Notes under the pieces: model-generated
What the model saw: the letters and a program-made list of their open reading frames with translations, nothing else
The model's database searches: none
What the model was told of the DNA's origin: nothing
Assembly (NCBI GenBank): GCA_019930625.1
Contig: CP082844.1
Span: 4,340,001 to 4,404,000 of the forward strand
Reading direction: 5' to 3'
DNA: 64,000 nt
Source of the DNA: Nocardia asteroides
GTDB lineage: Bacteria; Actinomycetota; Actinomycetes; Mycobacteriales; Mycobacteriaceae
Part shown: positions 1-8,310 of the stretch, in pieces
Layout: each line of letters starts with the position of its first letter
How positions within the stretch are numbered: position 1 is the stretch's first letter
Made by a program: the position numbers and the translations under genes

Positions 1-1068
1 ATTGACGGGGATGCGCAGGGCGGGATACCAGGGGAGGACGTAGGCGGGCAGTCCGAGGATCCGCATCGCTTCGGGTCCGAGGAATGCGCTGGTGACCGAC
101 AGGTGCTTGGCGCGGGCGAGCCGGCCGCGCAGAGCGGGCAGGTTGGGGTAGGACCAGTGCAGCGGATCGTCGGCCATGGGCAGGGCGAGCTGACGACTGG
201 TCTCGTCGGGGTTGGTGATGGCGGTAAGGCAGTGGTCCAGAATGGCGACCCCGTCGCGGAAGCCGGTGGGGAGCCATTGTTCTTCGACGCCGATGAGCCA
301 GCCGACGTAGCGGGTGAGGTGGGCGGCGGCGGCCAAGTCGCGGGGCGAGGGGATGACGCCGAGCGCCATGCCGCCGACGACGGGTGCGAGCAGGGCCCCG
401 ACGAGAGTGGCGGCCATATCGGTCTGGTTGATCGGCAGGCCCCATTCCTCGGTGCGCCAGTCGGGCATGGCGGCGACGTGCCTGCGGACCAGGGAGTGGA
501 TGAGCCGGACATGCAGGGTGGAGCGGTAGCCGACACCGTAGCGATCCATGCCGTTCTCGGTGGACACGTCCATCGCCCATTGCAGGGTTTCGGCGAACCG
601 GCGAGCCGGTCCCTTCTCCAACGCGCCGGTGCGCAGGAGGGTCTTGTTGAACCCGGATGCCAGGTAGCCGCCGATGAAGGAGACGTCCCGAGCGAAGTAC
701 AGCCCGTCGTTGCCTCCGGAACGGAACACGCGCTCGCCATCGCGCAGCAGATGCGGGTCGACCCATGCCGGGGTGTCCTCGACGACGGTGAAGAACGCGC
801 GCAGCGAGTCCGGAGCGTCGGGAACGCTGTCGATGCCCGACCGCAGCGCCTGCTCGAACAGCGGCCGCGTGGCGGCCATGCCTTCGGCGTACATCCACTC
901 CACGAGGCGGTCCATCGGCTCGTCGCCGACCAGCAGTGATTCGCCGAGCGACTGCCAGCGCTGGGGGGAGGGCTTCCCGATGCGCAGCAGCGCGGCGATC
1001 GGAGCGAGGCCGGGTGCTTTACGGGGCCGGTCGGGGTGGCGAGCCGGAATTGTCGCGGACGCGGTCAT
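1..1068 (-). CDS. MpaB/latex-clearing-protein type oxygenase (DUF2236), C-terminus cut by window edge
   Basis: The first 356 codons of this gene are in the window, with no stop before base 1. The protein matches the ER-bound oxygenase MpaB / rubber oxygenase Lcp family, whose members use b-type haem in oxidative cleavage. Supporting motifs are RSTLHVRLIHSLVRRHV (about residues 180-196), carrying the conserved Arg/His surface, and the downstream INQTDMAAT stretch. No signal peptide is visible, so a cytoplasmic protein is likely. The ATG at 1068 lies inside the 3' end of the upstream TetR gene (50-nt overlap), so the two are cotranscribed. The substrate cannot be told from sequence; rubber cleavage should not be assumed. 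Confidence 0.8.
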   Translation of the reverse strand, partial: MTASATIPARHPDRPRKAPGLAPIAALLRIGKPSPQRWQSLGESLLVGDEPMDRLVEWMYAEGMAATRPLFEQALRSGIDSVPDAPDSLRAFFTVVEDTPAWVDPHLLRDGERVFRSGGNDGLYFARDVSFIGGYLASGFNKTLLRTGALEKGPARRFAETLQWAMDVSTENGMDRYGVGYRSTLHVRLIHSLVRRHVAAMPDWRTEEWGLPINQTDMAATLVGALLAPVVGGMALGVIPSPRDLAAAAHLTRYVGWLIGVEEQWLPTGFRDGVAILDHCLTAITNPDETSRQLALPMADDPLHWSYPNLPALRGRLARAKHLSVTSAFLGPEAMRILGLPAYVLPWYPALRIPVN

Positions 1069-1681
1069 GGTTTGGCTCCTCGTCGAGGCGGGTGATGCCG
1101 TGTTTCGTCAGCGGCACGATGGTGGTGCGAATGAAGGCGCGGGCGCGCTCGTCGTCGGTGAAGTCGACACTGCCGCCACCGGGGGTGAGCATCAGCGAGT
1201 GGGCGAGGCGGGCTACGAGTTCGGCGACCGGGCGCGGGTCGTAGTCGTCGACGAGCCCCGAGGACTGGGCGTTGGTCAGCATGCCGACGATGTAATCGAT
1301 ACCGATGGACACCAGGCGTTCACCCTGCACAGTGGAGAACCGCAACGCTTCGTCGGGCGCCACCCGCAGCAGTTGGGCGACCAGCCGGTGGATGCGGGTC
1401 TGCAGCAGGACGTACCGCATCGTCTCCTCGATCTGGGCGTCCACACCGGCGGCGGTGGCGGCGATCGCGGTGACTTCGGCGAGCATGCGGCGGGTCTCGC
1501 GGGCGAGTACCGCTTCGATCAGGTTGTCCTTGCCCGCGAACCGGCGGTGGACGGTGATGCGGCTGAGACGGGCCACGCGGGCGATGTCCTCCATGCTGGC
1601 CCGGCGGATCCCCACCTGCAGGATGCGCTCCAGCGCGGCATCCAGGATCCTCTCGTCCACCTCGTCGGGCCGCTGGGTCAT
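1019..1681 (-). CDS. TetR/AcrR-family transcriptional regulator
   Basis: A 220-residue regulator with the N-terminal TetR helix-turn-helix: ILDAALERILQVGIRRASMEDIARVARLSRITVHRRF. Family members repress transcription and release DNA on ligand binding. A longer frame begins at 1708, but the ATG at 1681 (MTQRPDEVDE) is preferred because it leaves a small inverted repeat free just upstream. Its 3' end overlaps the start of the MpaB-type oxygenase gene, which is therefore the obvious target together with its own gene. The C-terminal ligand domain gives no clue to the inducer. Confidence 0.85.
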   Translation of the reverse strand: MTQRPDEVDERILDAALERILQVGIRRASMEDIARVARLSRITVHRRFAGKDNLIEAVLARETRRMLAEVTAIAATAAGVDAQIEETMRYVLLQTRIHRLVAQLLRVAPDEALRFSTVQGERLVSIGIDYIVGMLTNAQSSGLVDDYDPRPVAELVARLAHSLMLTPGGGSVDFTDDERARAFIRTTIVPLTKHGITRLDEEPNHDRVRDNSGSPPRPAP

Positions 1682-1691
1682 GATATAAAAG

Positions 1692-1704
1692 TACAAAGCT
1701 TGTA
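1692..1704. promoter_or_regulatory. Candidate operator of the TetR-oxygenase operon
   Basis: TACAA-AGC-TTGTA is a perfect inverted repeat with 5-bp arms, sitting 11 bp upstream of the chosen TetR start and nested in a looser ATGATA...TATCAT pair (1680-1708). Position and symmetry fit an autoregulatory operator. Binding is inferred. Confidence 0.4.
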
Positions 1705-1708
1705 TCAT

Positions 1709-2065
1709 TGTGTCAATGAATCATTCGAAGCCGCGTACTGCGACCAGTCGGCACCGCCGGTCGCTGAACCGACCTCTGAAACCGCTGCTGTCCGACCGCG
1801 ACGCACTGCCCGCGGCGTGAACGAGCCGCTCCGAGCGGTAACCATTTCGGCGAATTGGGTACCTCCACCGATCTCCGCCATGACTACGGTCGCGGAGGCG
1901 AACGACCCACCCGCACAGGTAATTCACGCGGACGGTGACTCGGACGGCGGCGATGCCGGTTCACCGCCTGCGGATGCCGTTCTTCTGATCGTGCGCGGGC
2001 GAACGATGTGCTCAGCTCCAGGCAGGGCGGTGTAGTCGTCCGCTTCTCGACAGCGCGTCTGCGGG
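1709..2065. other. Intergenic region, no gene seen
   Basis: This stretch separates the TetR operon from the convergently placed hypothetical gene. Short open frames here have arginine/serine-rich compositions typical of shadow frames in GC-rich DNA. No terminator hairpin or RNA gene was recognised. Confidence 0.5.
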
Positions 2066-2770
2066 TCAGCCGATTCCCAGGTCCTCTCGGGCCTGGTCGA
2101 GGAAGGACGTCAGGAAGTCCGTGATCCCGGCGATCATCCGGTCGACCTCGGCGAGCAGCGGCGGGCCGCTCTGACGCAGGCCCTCATCGGTCTCCGCGGC
2201 CCCGCCGCGCGCGAGGAATGGACTGAGGTGATCCTTCGTGAAGGGCACGTAGTACTCGTAGGTGAAGCTTTCCAGCGCGGGCACGAACGCAAGGTTCCCG
2301 ACCAGGAGGACAGTGGTCAACGTTCGCCAGATCAGCTGTCCCTTGTCCAGGAGTTCGAGTACTTGCGCACGGACTTCCGCACGGTCGGGCGGGTTCTGGG
2401 TCAATTCACCCTTCAGGCCGCCGAGTTCCTCGACGTACGCCATGAGCGTGGCAGCGAGCTCGGTGTAGACCGTCTGCCGGTTGTCACGCACCACTTGGGC
2501 GGCCTCGGCGTGTTCTCTTCTCTCCAGCTGGCTTTTGCTGACATAGATCGCCGATCCCGCCGAGACCCCGCTGGACAGTATCGCCACGCACAACGCGGTG
2601 ATCAGGGCGTAGCGGCTACTGCGGGTCACGGCCCGCACGTCTCGTTCCAGGTTCGCCGCCGACGCGGCCGCCCGTGCCGTGGCTTCACCCGGCGGCGTGG
2701 CCGAATCTTCCGTCTCGGGGTCCGAGATGCTCTCGGGCTGGGGTTTCCTCTCGGTATCCATCGGCTGCAC
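2066..2770 (-). CDS. Membrane-anchored hypothetical protein
   Basis: A 234-residue protein I do not recognise by family. It has an acidic, proline-rich N-terminus (residues 1-45), one hydrophobic segment around residues 55-77 (YALITALCVAILSSGVSAGSAIYV) and a mainly helical remainder with a second hydrophobic stretch, LTTVLLVGNLAFVPAL, near 150-165. The layout suggests a cytoplasmic N-terminus and one or two membrane passes. The GTG at 2770 has an AGGA a few bases upstream; an ATG three codons in (2761) is an equally possible start. Its neighbours on this strand are also hypothetical and give no functional context. Confidence 0.6.
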   Translation of the reverse strand: MQPMDTERKPQPESISDPETEDSATPPGEATARAAASAANLERDVRAVTRSSRYALITALCVAILSSGVSAGSAIYVSKSQLERREHAEAAQVVRDNRQTVYTELAATLMAYVEELGGLKGELTQNPPDRAEVRAQVLELLDKGQLIWRTLTTVLLVGNLAFVPALESFTYEYYVPFTKDHLSPFLARGGAAETDEGLRQSGPPLLAEVDRMIAGITDFLTSFLDQAREDLGIG

Positions 2771-2869
2771 CGATCCTGTTCCGACCTGGGTTCACGCTGG
2801 CTGGTGCTCGAACCCAGCGTCTCCGGGTGACCGGCGCCGCGACAGAGTAGTGGGCTACTCGATTCGGAG

Positions 2870-3028
2870 CTATGTGTCCGGGTCTTCGTCCTGGTCGGCG
2901 TGCGGTCCAGGGCCTGCCAGGTTGCGAGGGGCATTGCCGGACCGCTCGGCGGACCGGACGCCGAGGATGCTCTCTTCTCGGGCATCCTCGGCAGTGTCAT
3001 CGGCGGAGATGTTGTCGGGTCGGGTCAT
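2870..3028 (-). CDS. Small acidic hypothetical protein
   Basis: A 52-residue acidic polypeptide beginning MTRPDNISADDTAEDA and ending ADQDEDPDT. The start at 3028 is chosen because GAGGGAG lies about 7 bases upstream; longer in-frame extensions lack such a site. It is probably disordered and has no recognisable domain. It is followed on the same strand by the membrane-anchored hypothetical gene. Confidence 0.4.
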   Translation of the reverse strand: MTRPDNISADDTAEDAREESILGVRSAERSGNAPRNLAGPGPHADQDEDPDT

Positions 3029-3066
3029 TAGTGGCTCCCTCGGGTGAACCGCTGAGTATCGACCGA

Positions 3067-3693
3067 TCAGCTCGCGGCGCGGTCGCGGAAATCGAGTACG
3101 AGACCCGCGTCCCACGCTCGCTCGATGATGTGGGCGATATCGATATCTCGTACGTCGCTGAACTCGGGGCCCGCGAACAGGTCATCGATGTAGCGCAGGA
3201 TGTACTCGGCCACCATGGAGTCGACCCGCCCGACGCCTCCGACGACGCGGGAAGTGAGGTCGCGGGCGCGCATCCTCACGGTGAGGTCCTCGGCGCGGAC
3301 ATCGTCGGTGCGTATGAACAGTCCGCACGGTTCGCGGGGGATCAACGCGAGCCGGATCAGTACCCGGGCCGCGCCGATGTATCGCAGCGTCCGTCCCGGC
3401 AGGCGGACGCGCAGGCGCAGCAGGATCGGTACCGCGATCGTCATATCCCAGGCGCCCGAATCGCATCGCGTGGCGTGCACGGGTCCGGTTTCGCCGATGG
3501 CGGTGGCGTGGACGAGTCCGTTCAACGCCACCGGTATCGGGCCGATCTCGATCCTCTCACCCACGATCTGCGCGACAACGTCGGCGATTCGCTCCGGTGT
3601 CGCGGCGGCACGCAACACTCGATCGGCGAAGTCCGTGCGCGACAACACCTCCGCCGGCACGCTGCCGGCTACCGTCTCGCGATGGTCGGCCAT
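3067..3693 (-). CDS. Hypothetical protein, beta-rich
   Basis: A 208-residue protein from MADHRETVAGSV. The composition (alternating hydrophobic residues, for example AWDMTIAVPILLRLRVRLPG and PCGLFIRTDDVRAEDLTVRM) suggests a beta-rich fold and a helical C-terminus. No transmembrane segment or catalytic motif was recognised. A longer frame to 3747 exists, but its extra residues look non-coding. It lies immediately upstream of the small acidic gene on the same strand. No function is assigned. Confidence 0.6.
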   Translation of the reverse strand: MADHRETVAGSVPAEVLSRTDFADRVLRAAATPERIADVVAQIVGERIEIGPIPVALNGLVHATAIGETGPVHATRCDSGAWDMTIAVPILLRLRVRLPGRTLRYIGAARVLIRLALIPREPCGLFIRTDDVRAEDLTVRMRARDLTSRVVGGVGRVDSMVAEYILRYIDDLFAGPEFSDVRDIDIAHIIERAWDAGLVLDFRDRAAS

Positions 3694-3843
3694 GTCGCTA
3701 CCTCCGTCGTCAGCGGTCACCCGGAGTCGGGCGGATGCACACCGCACGTAGGTGACAACTACCCCGCCATCGCGATCTCAATCGAGAAAGCCGCCGCTGA
3801 CGAGCCGCGGCCGACCGGCTTGCATCGGCCGAACCTGCCGTGT

Positions 3844-4164
3844 TCAGTTGCCGTACTGTTTCGTCTCAGGTCGCTCGATCATGAGCCCGTGAGCCGGTTG
3901 CTCTGCCACCGGCCGATGCTCGACTCCGCGCGGAACGACGAAGATATCGCCGGGACCGAGCGTCACCGGTTCGCGGTCCTGCAATTCGATGCGGAAGGTA
4001 CCGCTCCAGCACAGGAACAGCTCGTCCTCGTCGTGATGATGCCAGGGGAACGCACCGTGGAAGCGGGCGATGCGTACCACGGCGTCGTTCGCCGTGGCCA
4101 GGTCCCGCGGCTGCCACGGTCCGGTCAGGTCGTCGATGACATCGGTGATCGAAATCTTGCTCAC
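3844..4164 (-). CDS. Cupin-domain protein
   Basis: A 106-residue single-domain cupin starting with GTG (SKISITDVIDDLTG). Motif 1 is WHHHDEDELFLCWSG, with the metal-binding His-His...Glu pattern, and motif 2 is PGDIFVVPRGVEHRPVA, with the last His ligand. Small cupins of this type bind a metal in a beta barrel and range from isomerases to sensing proteins; the substrate is unknown. The gene diverges from the MocR-type regulator next door with 63 bp between starts, making it that regulator's likely target. The much longer open frame upstream is a shadow of the regulator gene. Confidence 0.75.
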   Translation of the reverse strand: MSKISITDVIDDLTGPWQPRDLATANDAVVRIARFHGAFPWHHHDEDELFLCWSGTFRIELQDREPVTLGPGDIFVVPRGVEHRPVAEQPAHGLMIERPETKQYGN

Positions 4165-4199
4165 GGCTTCATCCTGGCGACGGCTGGGGCTGGACCCTA

Positions 4200-4240
4200 G
4201 AGCCAATCGGGGCAGAATGGTTTGCTTATGGAGCCAATCG
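4200..4240. promoter_or_regulatory. Direct repeat, candidate MocR binding sites
   Basis: GAGCCAATCG occurs at 4200-4209 and again at 4231-4240, exactly 31 bp apart, about three helical turns. Paired direct repeats are the known operator style of MocR/PdxR regulators. The second copy overlaps the first codons of the regulator gene, which would fit autorepression. Confidence 0.45.
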
Positions 4241-5637
4241 AACTCGCCGACCGTCTCGGTCGCTGGTCCGCCGGCCGAGGGCCGTTGTATCTGTTGTTGG
4301 CCGGGCGATTGCGGACCTTGATCGATGACGGCGAGCTGCGGTCGGGCACGCGATTGCCGCCCGACCGCACGCTGGCGAAAGCACTTGCGGTGGGCCGCAG
4401 TACGGTCGTGACGGCCTACGACCTGCTCAGCGCGGAGGGGCGAGTGGTGCGCAGGCAGGGGAGCGGCACCCGGGTCGCGGGGCCCGCGGCGCTCCCGGCC
4501 CGGGAGACCACCCATTCTCCGGCCTTCTTGCAGCTGCTCGAACCGGACGGCGATGTCATCGCGCTCGCCTGCGCGGCCCCTACGACACCGCCGCCCGAGG
4601 TGATACTCGCGTATCAGCAGATCCTCCCCGAACTCGCTGCGGCCGACGGCGACATCGGGTATCGGCCGACCGGGCATCCGCTGTTGCGCAGGGCAGTCGC
4701 CGAGCGATACCGAGAACGTGGCGTGCCGACCGATCCGGAGCAGATTCTCGTCACCGGTGGGGGACAGCACGCACTGTCATTGCTCGCCCGCGCTCTGCTG
4801 CGGCCCGGCGACCGCGTACTGGTGGAGGCGCCCACCTATCCCGGTGCGCTGGAGGCGTTCCGGGAGGTGGCGGCGATAACGCGGACAGCTCCGCCGGGCC
4901 TCGGTGCGGTGACCCCTGCGGCGCTCGCCTACGTCGTAGCGACCTACCAGAACCCCACGGGCGCGGTTCTTCCCGCGCTGGCCCGGCGGACGCTGGTCGA
5001 GTCGGCGAGAACGGCCGGGGTGCCGCTGATCGACGACGAGGTGCTGACCGACCTCGGATTCCCGGGCACCGATCCGCCGCCCCCGCCGTTGGCAGCCTAC
5101 GACGAGTCCGTGATATCCATCGGTTCGCTCAGCAAGATCGTCTGGGGCGGACTGCGCGTCGGCTGGGTGCGGGCACCGAGTCCTGTGATCGCCCGGTTGG
5201 CCCGGGTGCGCGCCGTGCACGATCTCGGCGGCAACATCCCGGCTCAATTGGCCGCCGCCTGGCTGCTTCGCGACCTGCACACGCTGCGCGAGCGAATCGC
5301 GCAGCAGCGCAGGGACAGTCATGATGTCCTGGTGACCGAGCTGACCGAGCGACTACCGGGATGGGAGGTTCCCACGGTGTCCGGCGGTCAGACACTCTGG
5401 ATCCGCCTGCCCTACGGGGACGGCACCTCGTTCGCCCAGCGCGCCTTGCGGCACGGTGTCGCGATCCTGCCCGGCGCCGGTCTCGACGCCTCCGGCGGCA
5501 GCATCGACTACGTCCGGATCAGCTTCGTCGCCGATCCCGGCTCCTTGCGCGAGGCCGCGCGACGCTTGGCCGAGGCATGGCGGAGCTACGAACCACCTGA
5601 CCGGCCCGCTCCGACGCCGCCGCCACTGGCTGTCTAG
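4228..5637 (+). CDS. MocR/PdxR-family regulator (GntR DNA-binding plus aminotransferase-like domain)
   Basis: A 469-residue fusion of an N-terminal winged helix of the GntR class (residues about 12-75, with LPPDRTLAKALAVGRSTVVTAYDLL) and a fold-type I aminotransferase-like domain. The PLP lysine is expected in SIGSLSKIVWGGLRVGW. YQNPTGAVLP and DDEVLTDL are further hallmarks. Such proteins sense PLP or an amino-compound adduct and usually regulate a divergent gene, here the small cupin. The ATG at 4228 is preferred over a TTG two codons earlier. The 3' end is followed by a 100-bp spacer to a convergent SDR gene. Confidence 0.9.
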   Translation: MEPIELADRLGRWSAGRGPLYLLLAGRLRTLIDDGELRSGTRLPPDRTLAKALAVGRSTVVTAYDLLSAEGRVVRRQGSGTRVAGPAALPARETTHSPAFLQLLEPDGDVIALACAAPTTPPPEVILAYQQILPELAAADGDIGYRPTGHPLLRRAVAERYRERGVPTDPEQILVTGGGQHALSLLARALLRPGDRVLVEAPTYPGALEAFREVAAITRTAPPGLGAVTPAALAYVVATYQNPTGAVLPALARRTLVESARTAGVPLIDDEVLTDLGFPGTDPPPPPLAAYDESVISIGSLSKIVWGGLRVGWVRAPSPVIARLARVRAVHDLGGNIPAQLAAAWLLRDLHTLRERIAQQRRDSHDVLVTELTERLPGWEVPTVSGGQTLWIRLPYGDGTSFAQRALRHGVAILPGAGLDASGGSIDYVRISFVADPGSLREAARRLAEAWRSYEPPDRPAPTPPPLAV

Positions 5638-5740
5638 GCCGCTGCTCATGTCGCAGTTCATTCGTGCTGCCGCTCGCCTTTCGACACGCGGACCGCGCTC
5701 GGCCCAGCCGACACCGGAGATCGGACAGCCCTCGCTGTGC

Positions 5741-6583
5741 TCATGTACCGCTGATGGTTGCCGCGTTCAGCAGGGTCGCGGTCAGTCGGGACAGGCGGTC
5801 GGCGGCTTCGGGATCGAATGGTTCGCCGTGGACGTCGATGGGATCGTCCTGCATGAATGCGCTCAGTGGCGCGGTCGGCGGGTGATCGAGGTGGCGGAGG
5901 ATCCGGGTGAGAGCGGCTTCCACCGGTTGCCCGCGCTTTCGCATGTCAGCGACCAATTCAGCGCTGGCGGCATCGTATTGCCCGGTGAATCCGGTCGCCG
6001 TCAGCCCAGGGTGGAGCAGTATGTAGCGGATTCGGCTGTCGGGGTAGCGGCGAGTGAAACCGACCGCCAAGAGATCACTCAACTTCCCGCACTGCCTCAT
6101 GACCGCGTCGGGATCGTAGGCGCCGGCGAACTGCAAATCGTCCCAACGAATTCCGGTGAGGTCGCCGCCGGGGCCTGCCAGGTCGAGAATCACTGGTGAG
6201 CCGGCCGTCGCCATCTGTGTCACGAGGCCGTGTCCGAACAGGTACCTGCTCAAGTAGAACAAGGCGAAATTCGCTTCGAAGCCTTCGGAAGTGACGAACC
6301 GGGTGGCGCGGTAATACCGCGCGCCGAGCACGAGTCTGTCGACTACCGGGTAGGTCGCCGTGATCTGCTCGATCACCCGCCGGTTCTCCGCTACCAGGCT
6401 CAAGTCCGCTCGAATGAATTCGATCCGCGCCTCAGCACCGAGTTCGGCCGCGGCGTTCAGGACCGCTTGTCCCTTGGACGCGTCGGTGCCGATGACGACT
6501 ACCCGGTCGCCACGACGCAGGTAGGTCGACGCGAGCGCTTTCCCCATGCCATCGGTCCCGCCGGTGATCACAACCGTCTTCAC
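5741..6583 (-). CDS. Short-chain dehydrogenase/reductase-like protein lacking the usual catalytic Ser/Tyr
   Basis: A 280-residue Rossmann protein starting with GTG behind a perfect AGGAGG. The N-terminus VVITGGTDGMGKAL is the TGxxxGxG dinucleotide motif. The family resembles retinol dehydrogenase-like SDRs, but the active site looks abnormal. The segment that normally reads Y-x-x-x-K is MRQCGKLSDLL, with Arg at the Tyr position, and the usual Ser strand reads VILDLAGPGG, without Ser. It may bind NAD(P) without classical dehydrogenase chemistry. It diverges from a TetR gene across a clear palindrome. Confidence 0.8.
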   Translation of the reverse strand: MKTVVITGGTDGMGKALASTYLRRGDRVVVIGTDASKGQAVLNAAAELGAEARIEFIRADLSLVAENRRVIEQITATYPVVDRLVLGARYYRATRFVTSEGFEANFALFYLSRYLFGHGLVTQMATAGSPVILDLAGPGGDLTGIRWDDLQFAGAYDPDAVMRQCGKLSDLLAVGFTRRYPDSRIRYILLHPGLTATGFTGQYDAASAELVADMRKRGQPVEAALTRILRHLDHPPTAPLSAFMQDDPIDVHGEPFDPEAADRLSRLTATLLNAATISGT

Positions 6584-6621
6584 GAATCTTCCTCCTGATC
6601 GAACTGATGAGATCAGTCAAC

Positions 6622-6637
6622 TAGACTGAACAGTCTA
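6622..6637. promoter_or_regulatory. Palindromic operator between SDR-like gene and tetR
   Basis: TAGACTG-AA-CAGTCTA is a perfect 7-bp inverted repeat, nested in a looser symmetry (ATGAGA...TCTCAT) spanning about 6606-6654. Location midway between divergent starts and the 16-bp size fit a TetR operator controlling both genes. Confidence 0.65.
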
Positions 6638-6703
6638 TGTCAATCAGTCTCATTTAGTAGACCGGCGAGTTCACATAGCTGCCCGTGCGATTACGATGGG
6701 CTG

Positions 6704-7348
6704 ATGATCGTGTCGCAACCCCCTTCGTCCCGGCAGCTGCCGCCGCGGGGGCGTATCGACAAACGGCAGGCCATCATGGCCGCGGCGTTCACCGTTTTCG
6801 CCCGTGTGGGATACGCGCAGGCCCGGATGGATGACATCGCTGCCGAGGCCAAGGTTGCCAAGGCCACCGTCTACCACCACTTCCACGACAAGGAGTCCTT
6901 GTTTCGTCAAGCGGTGCAGTCGCTTTCGGAGACCGCGCTGGCCGCCAACCTGGCCGCTGTCGAGCGGCTGGCATCGCCCGGTGATGATCTGGGCATCGGA
7001 TTGACGGAGGTCGGGCTACAGCTGGTCCAGTGCTATTGCGCCGCGGAATCGCGTGCGTTGCGGCGCCTGGTCTGCGCGGAAGCCGCGCAATTTCCAGATC
7101 TGGTCGAACTCGTCACCGAGGTTTCCCGCCGGGCTACCGCGGCCCTTGCCGATCGGCTCGCACGCCTGTCGCTGGCGGGCCGCCTCGACATCGATGATCC
7201 GGACATCGCCGCTGCCCAGTTCACAGCGCTGCTCGCCGGTCCCGCCGACGGTATGCTCCGCCTCGGCGCGAGTCCGGTCGCCGATGCGGAACTGCGCGCC
7301 CTCACCCACTCCGCGGTGACAACCTTCCTCAAAGCATTCGGCCGATGA
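6704..7348 (+). CDS. TetR/AcrR-family transcriptional regulator
   Basis: A 214-residue regulator with a clear N-terminal DNA-binding domain: IMAAAFTVFARVGYAQARMDDIAAEAKVAKATVYHHFHDKESLF (residues about 24-68). The C-terminal half has the AefR-like helical pattern of TetR proteins. It is transcribed away from the SDR-like gene, and the palindrome between the two starts makes the SDR-like gene the probable regulated partner. The inducer is unknown. Confidence 0.9.
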   Translation: MIVSQPPSSRQLPPRGRIDKRQAIMAAAFTVFARVGYAQARMDDIAAEAKVAKATVYHHFHDKESLFRQAVQSLSETALAANLAAVERLASPGDDLGIGLTEVGLQLVQCYCAAESRALRRLVCAEAAQFPDLVELVTEVSRRATAALADRLARLSLAGRLDIDDPDIAAAQFTALLAGPADGMLRLGASPVADAELRALTHSAVTTFLKAFGR

Positions 7349-7570
7349 ACATCGACCCTGTGGAATCCTCCGCCGAACTGCCTCAGCGCCTGTAACTCTC
7401 GGCGCAGGCGCGCCCGCGCGCACAAGCGGAGGCTGTCGCCGGTTGGGGGCTGCCTCACGTGGTGGCGGACTATCGCGGCTCGAATACACCGCACCGCCGA
7501 CACGCCAGATCTAGGCACCGCCGTGCCCTCAAAGTGTCCGCGGCCTCACCGTGGGGCGACCCGGTGTGGT

Positions 7571-7903
7571 TCACCGAGCATCGCGGGTGGGTCCCAGCGG
7601 TGTGGTCGAGCTGGAGTCGCGCGGGGGCAGCGGTCCGAGCATGATCCGGTCCAATTCGGCGCGCAGTTGCCCTACCGTGCGCTGACCACCCGAGCCCGGG
7701 AGTTCGGTGACGATCCGCTGGGCCAAGTCGCGCACGCGCACGTTGGTGTTCTGCGAGCAGGACCGCATCAACGCGAACGCTCGCTCGTCGCCGATTCCGT
7801 ACAACAGCATCACGATGCCTTTGGCCTGCTCGATCACCGCGCGGGTGGCCTCGAACGCGAACCGTTCGACATCGTCTGGCGGCGTGGGCTCTGCGGTAGT
7901 CAC
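7571..7903 (-). CDS. Stand-alone ANTAR-domain protein
   Basis: A 110-residue protein (GTG start) dominated by an ANTAR domain, residues about 18-65: TRAVIEQAKGIVMLLYGIGDERAFALMRSCSQNTNVRVRDLAQRIV. ANTAR domains bind paired RNA hairpins and cause transcription antitermination. There is no sensor domain, and the C-terminal 40 residues look disordered. The gene diverges from the MerR gene across a 430-bp region rich in perfect hairpins, which raises the possibility of a local RNA target. This is one of four ANTAR proteins in the first 24 kb. Confidence 0.85.
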   Translation of the reverse strand: MTTAEPTPPDDVERFAFEATRAVIEQAKGIVMLLYGIGDERAFALMRSCSQNTNVRVRDLAQRIVTELPGSGGQRTVGQLRAELDRIMLGPLPPRDSSSTTPLGPTRDAR

Positions 7904-8035
7904 ACCCCACGCCTACCCGGCATCCGCCGTGATGTAAACACCATGCGCCGGACGAAAAAATCTGCACTGATGGTTGTAGACATTTTTCGAGACGCGGTAT
8001 ACAGTCGCTGTCGTTGGAGATGAAGAGTCCAGTGG

Positions 8036-8246
8036 CCGGGCAGGTGAACTGCCCGGAATGCAACATCCACCATCCCCTCCGGCGGAGAAGAGAATCCGGT
8101 GCAGTCGGCCGGACCGCCGGAGGGGATGACGAAATACCGCAGACAGGTCCGTCAACCCGGGAGGTGGTCGCTGAAACCGTTACCTACTCGCTGCGTGCCC
8201 GGGAAGTATCGGGCGCGGTGGCAAACGCCGACCCTGTCGGTCGGCG
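8036..8246 (+). promoter_or_regulatory. Hairpin-rich intergenic region, candidate structured leader RNA
   Basis: Three perfect stems lie in series between the ANTAR gene and the MerR gene: CCGGGCAG-(5)-CTGCCCGG at 8036-8056; a 15-bp stem, CATCCCCTCCGGCGG paired with its complement, at 8071-8128 enclosing a second small stem (TCCGG/CCGGA); and CGCCGACC-(5)-GGTCGGCG at 8226-8246. No open frame explains them. The sequence does not match any riboswitch class I can recall. It may be the MerR leader or an independent small RNA. Confidence 0.45.
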
Positions 8247-8283
8247 GATGGATTTGAAATCAAACCCCCTTCGAAAGATCTCG

Positions 8284-8310
8284 GGCCCCGGCGCACAGTG
8301 CGCCGGGGCC
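8284..8310. terminator. Strong GC hairpin just upstream of the MerR gene
   Basis: GGCCCCGGCGCA-CAG-TGCGCCGGGGCC is a 12-bp perfect stem with a 3-nt loop, ending 26 bp before the MerR start. It has no U-tract, so it is either a GC-type terminator ending upstream RNA or an attenuator in the MerR leader. Confidence 0.5.

Noticed and set aside
8247..8275. TTTGAAATCAAA symmetry considered as a tRNA-Sec anticodon stem
   Set aside because: No acceptor, D or T arms can be folded around it, and no CCA-proximal T-loop sequence follows.
7936..8310. Known riboswitch (c-di-AMP ydaO type, cobalamin, M-box) for the hairpin-rich region
   Set aside because: The diagnostic conserved loops of these classes as I know them are not visible; only stems are evident.
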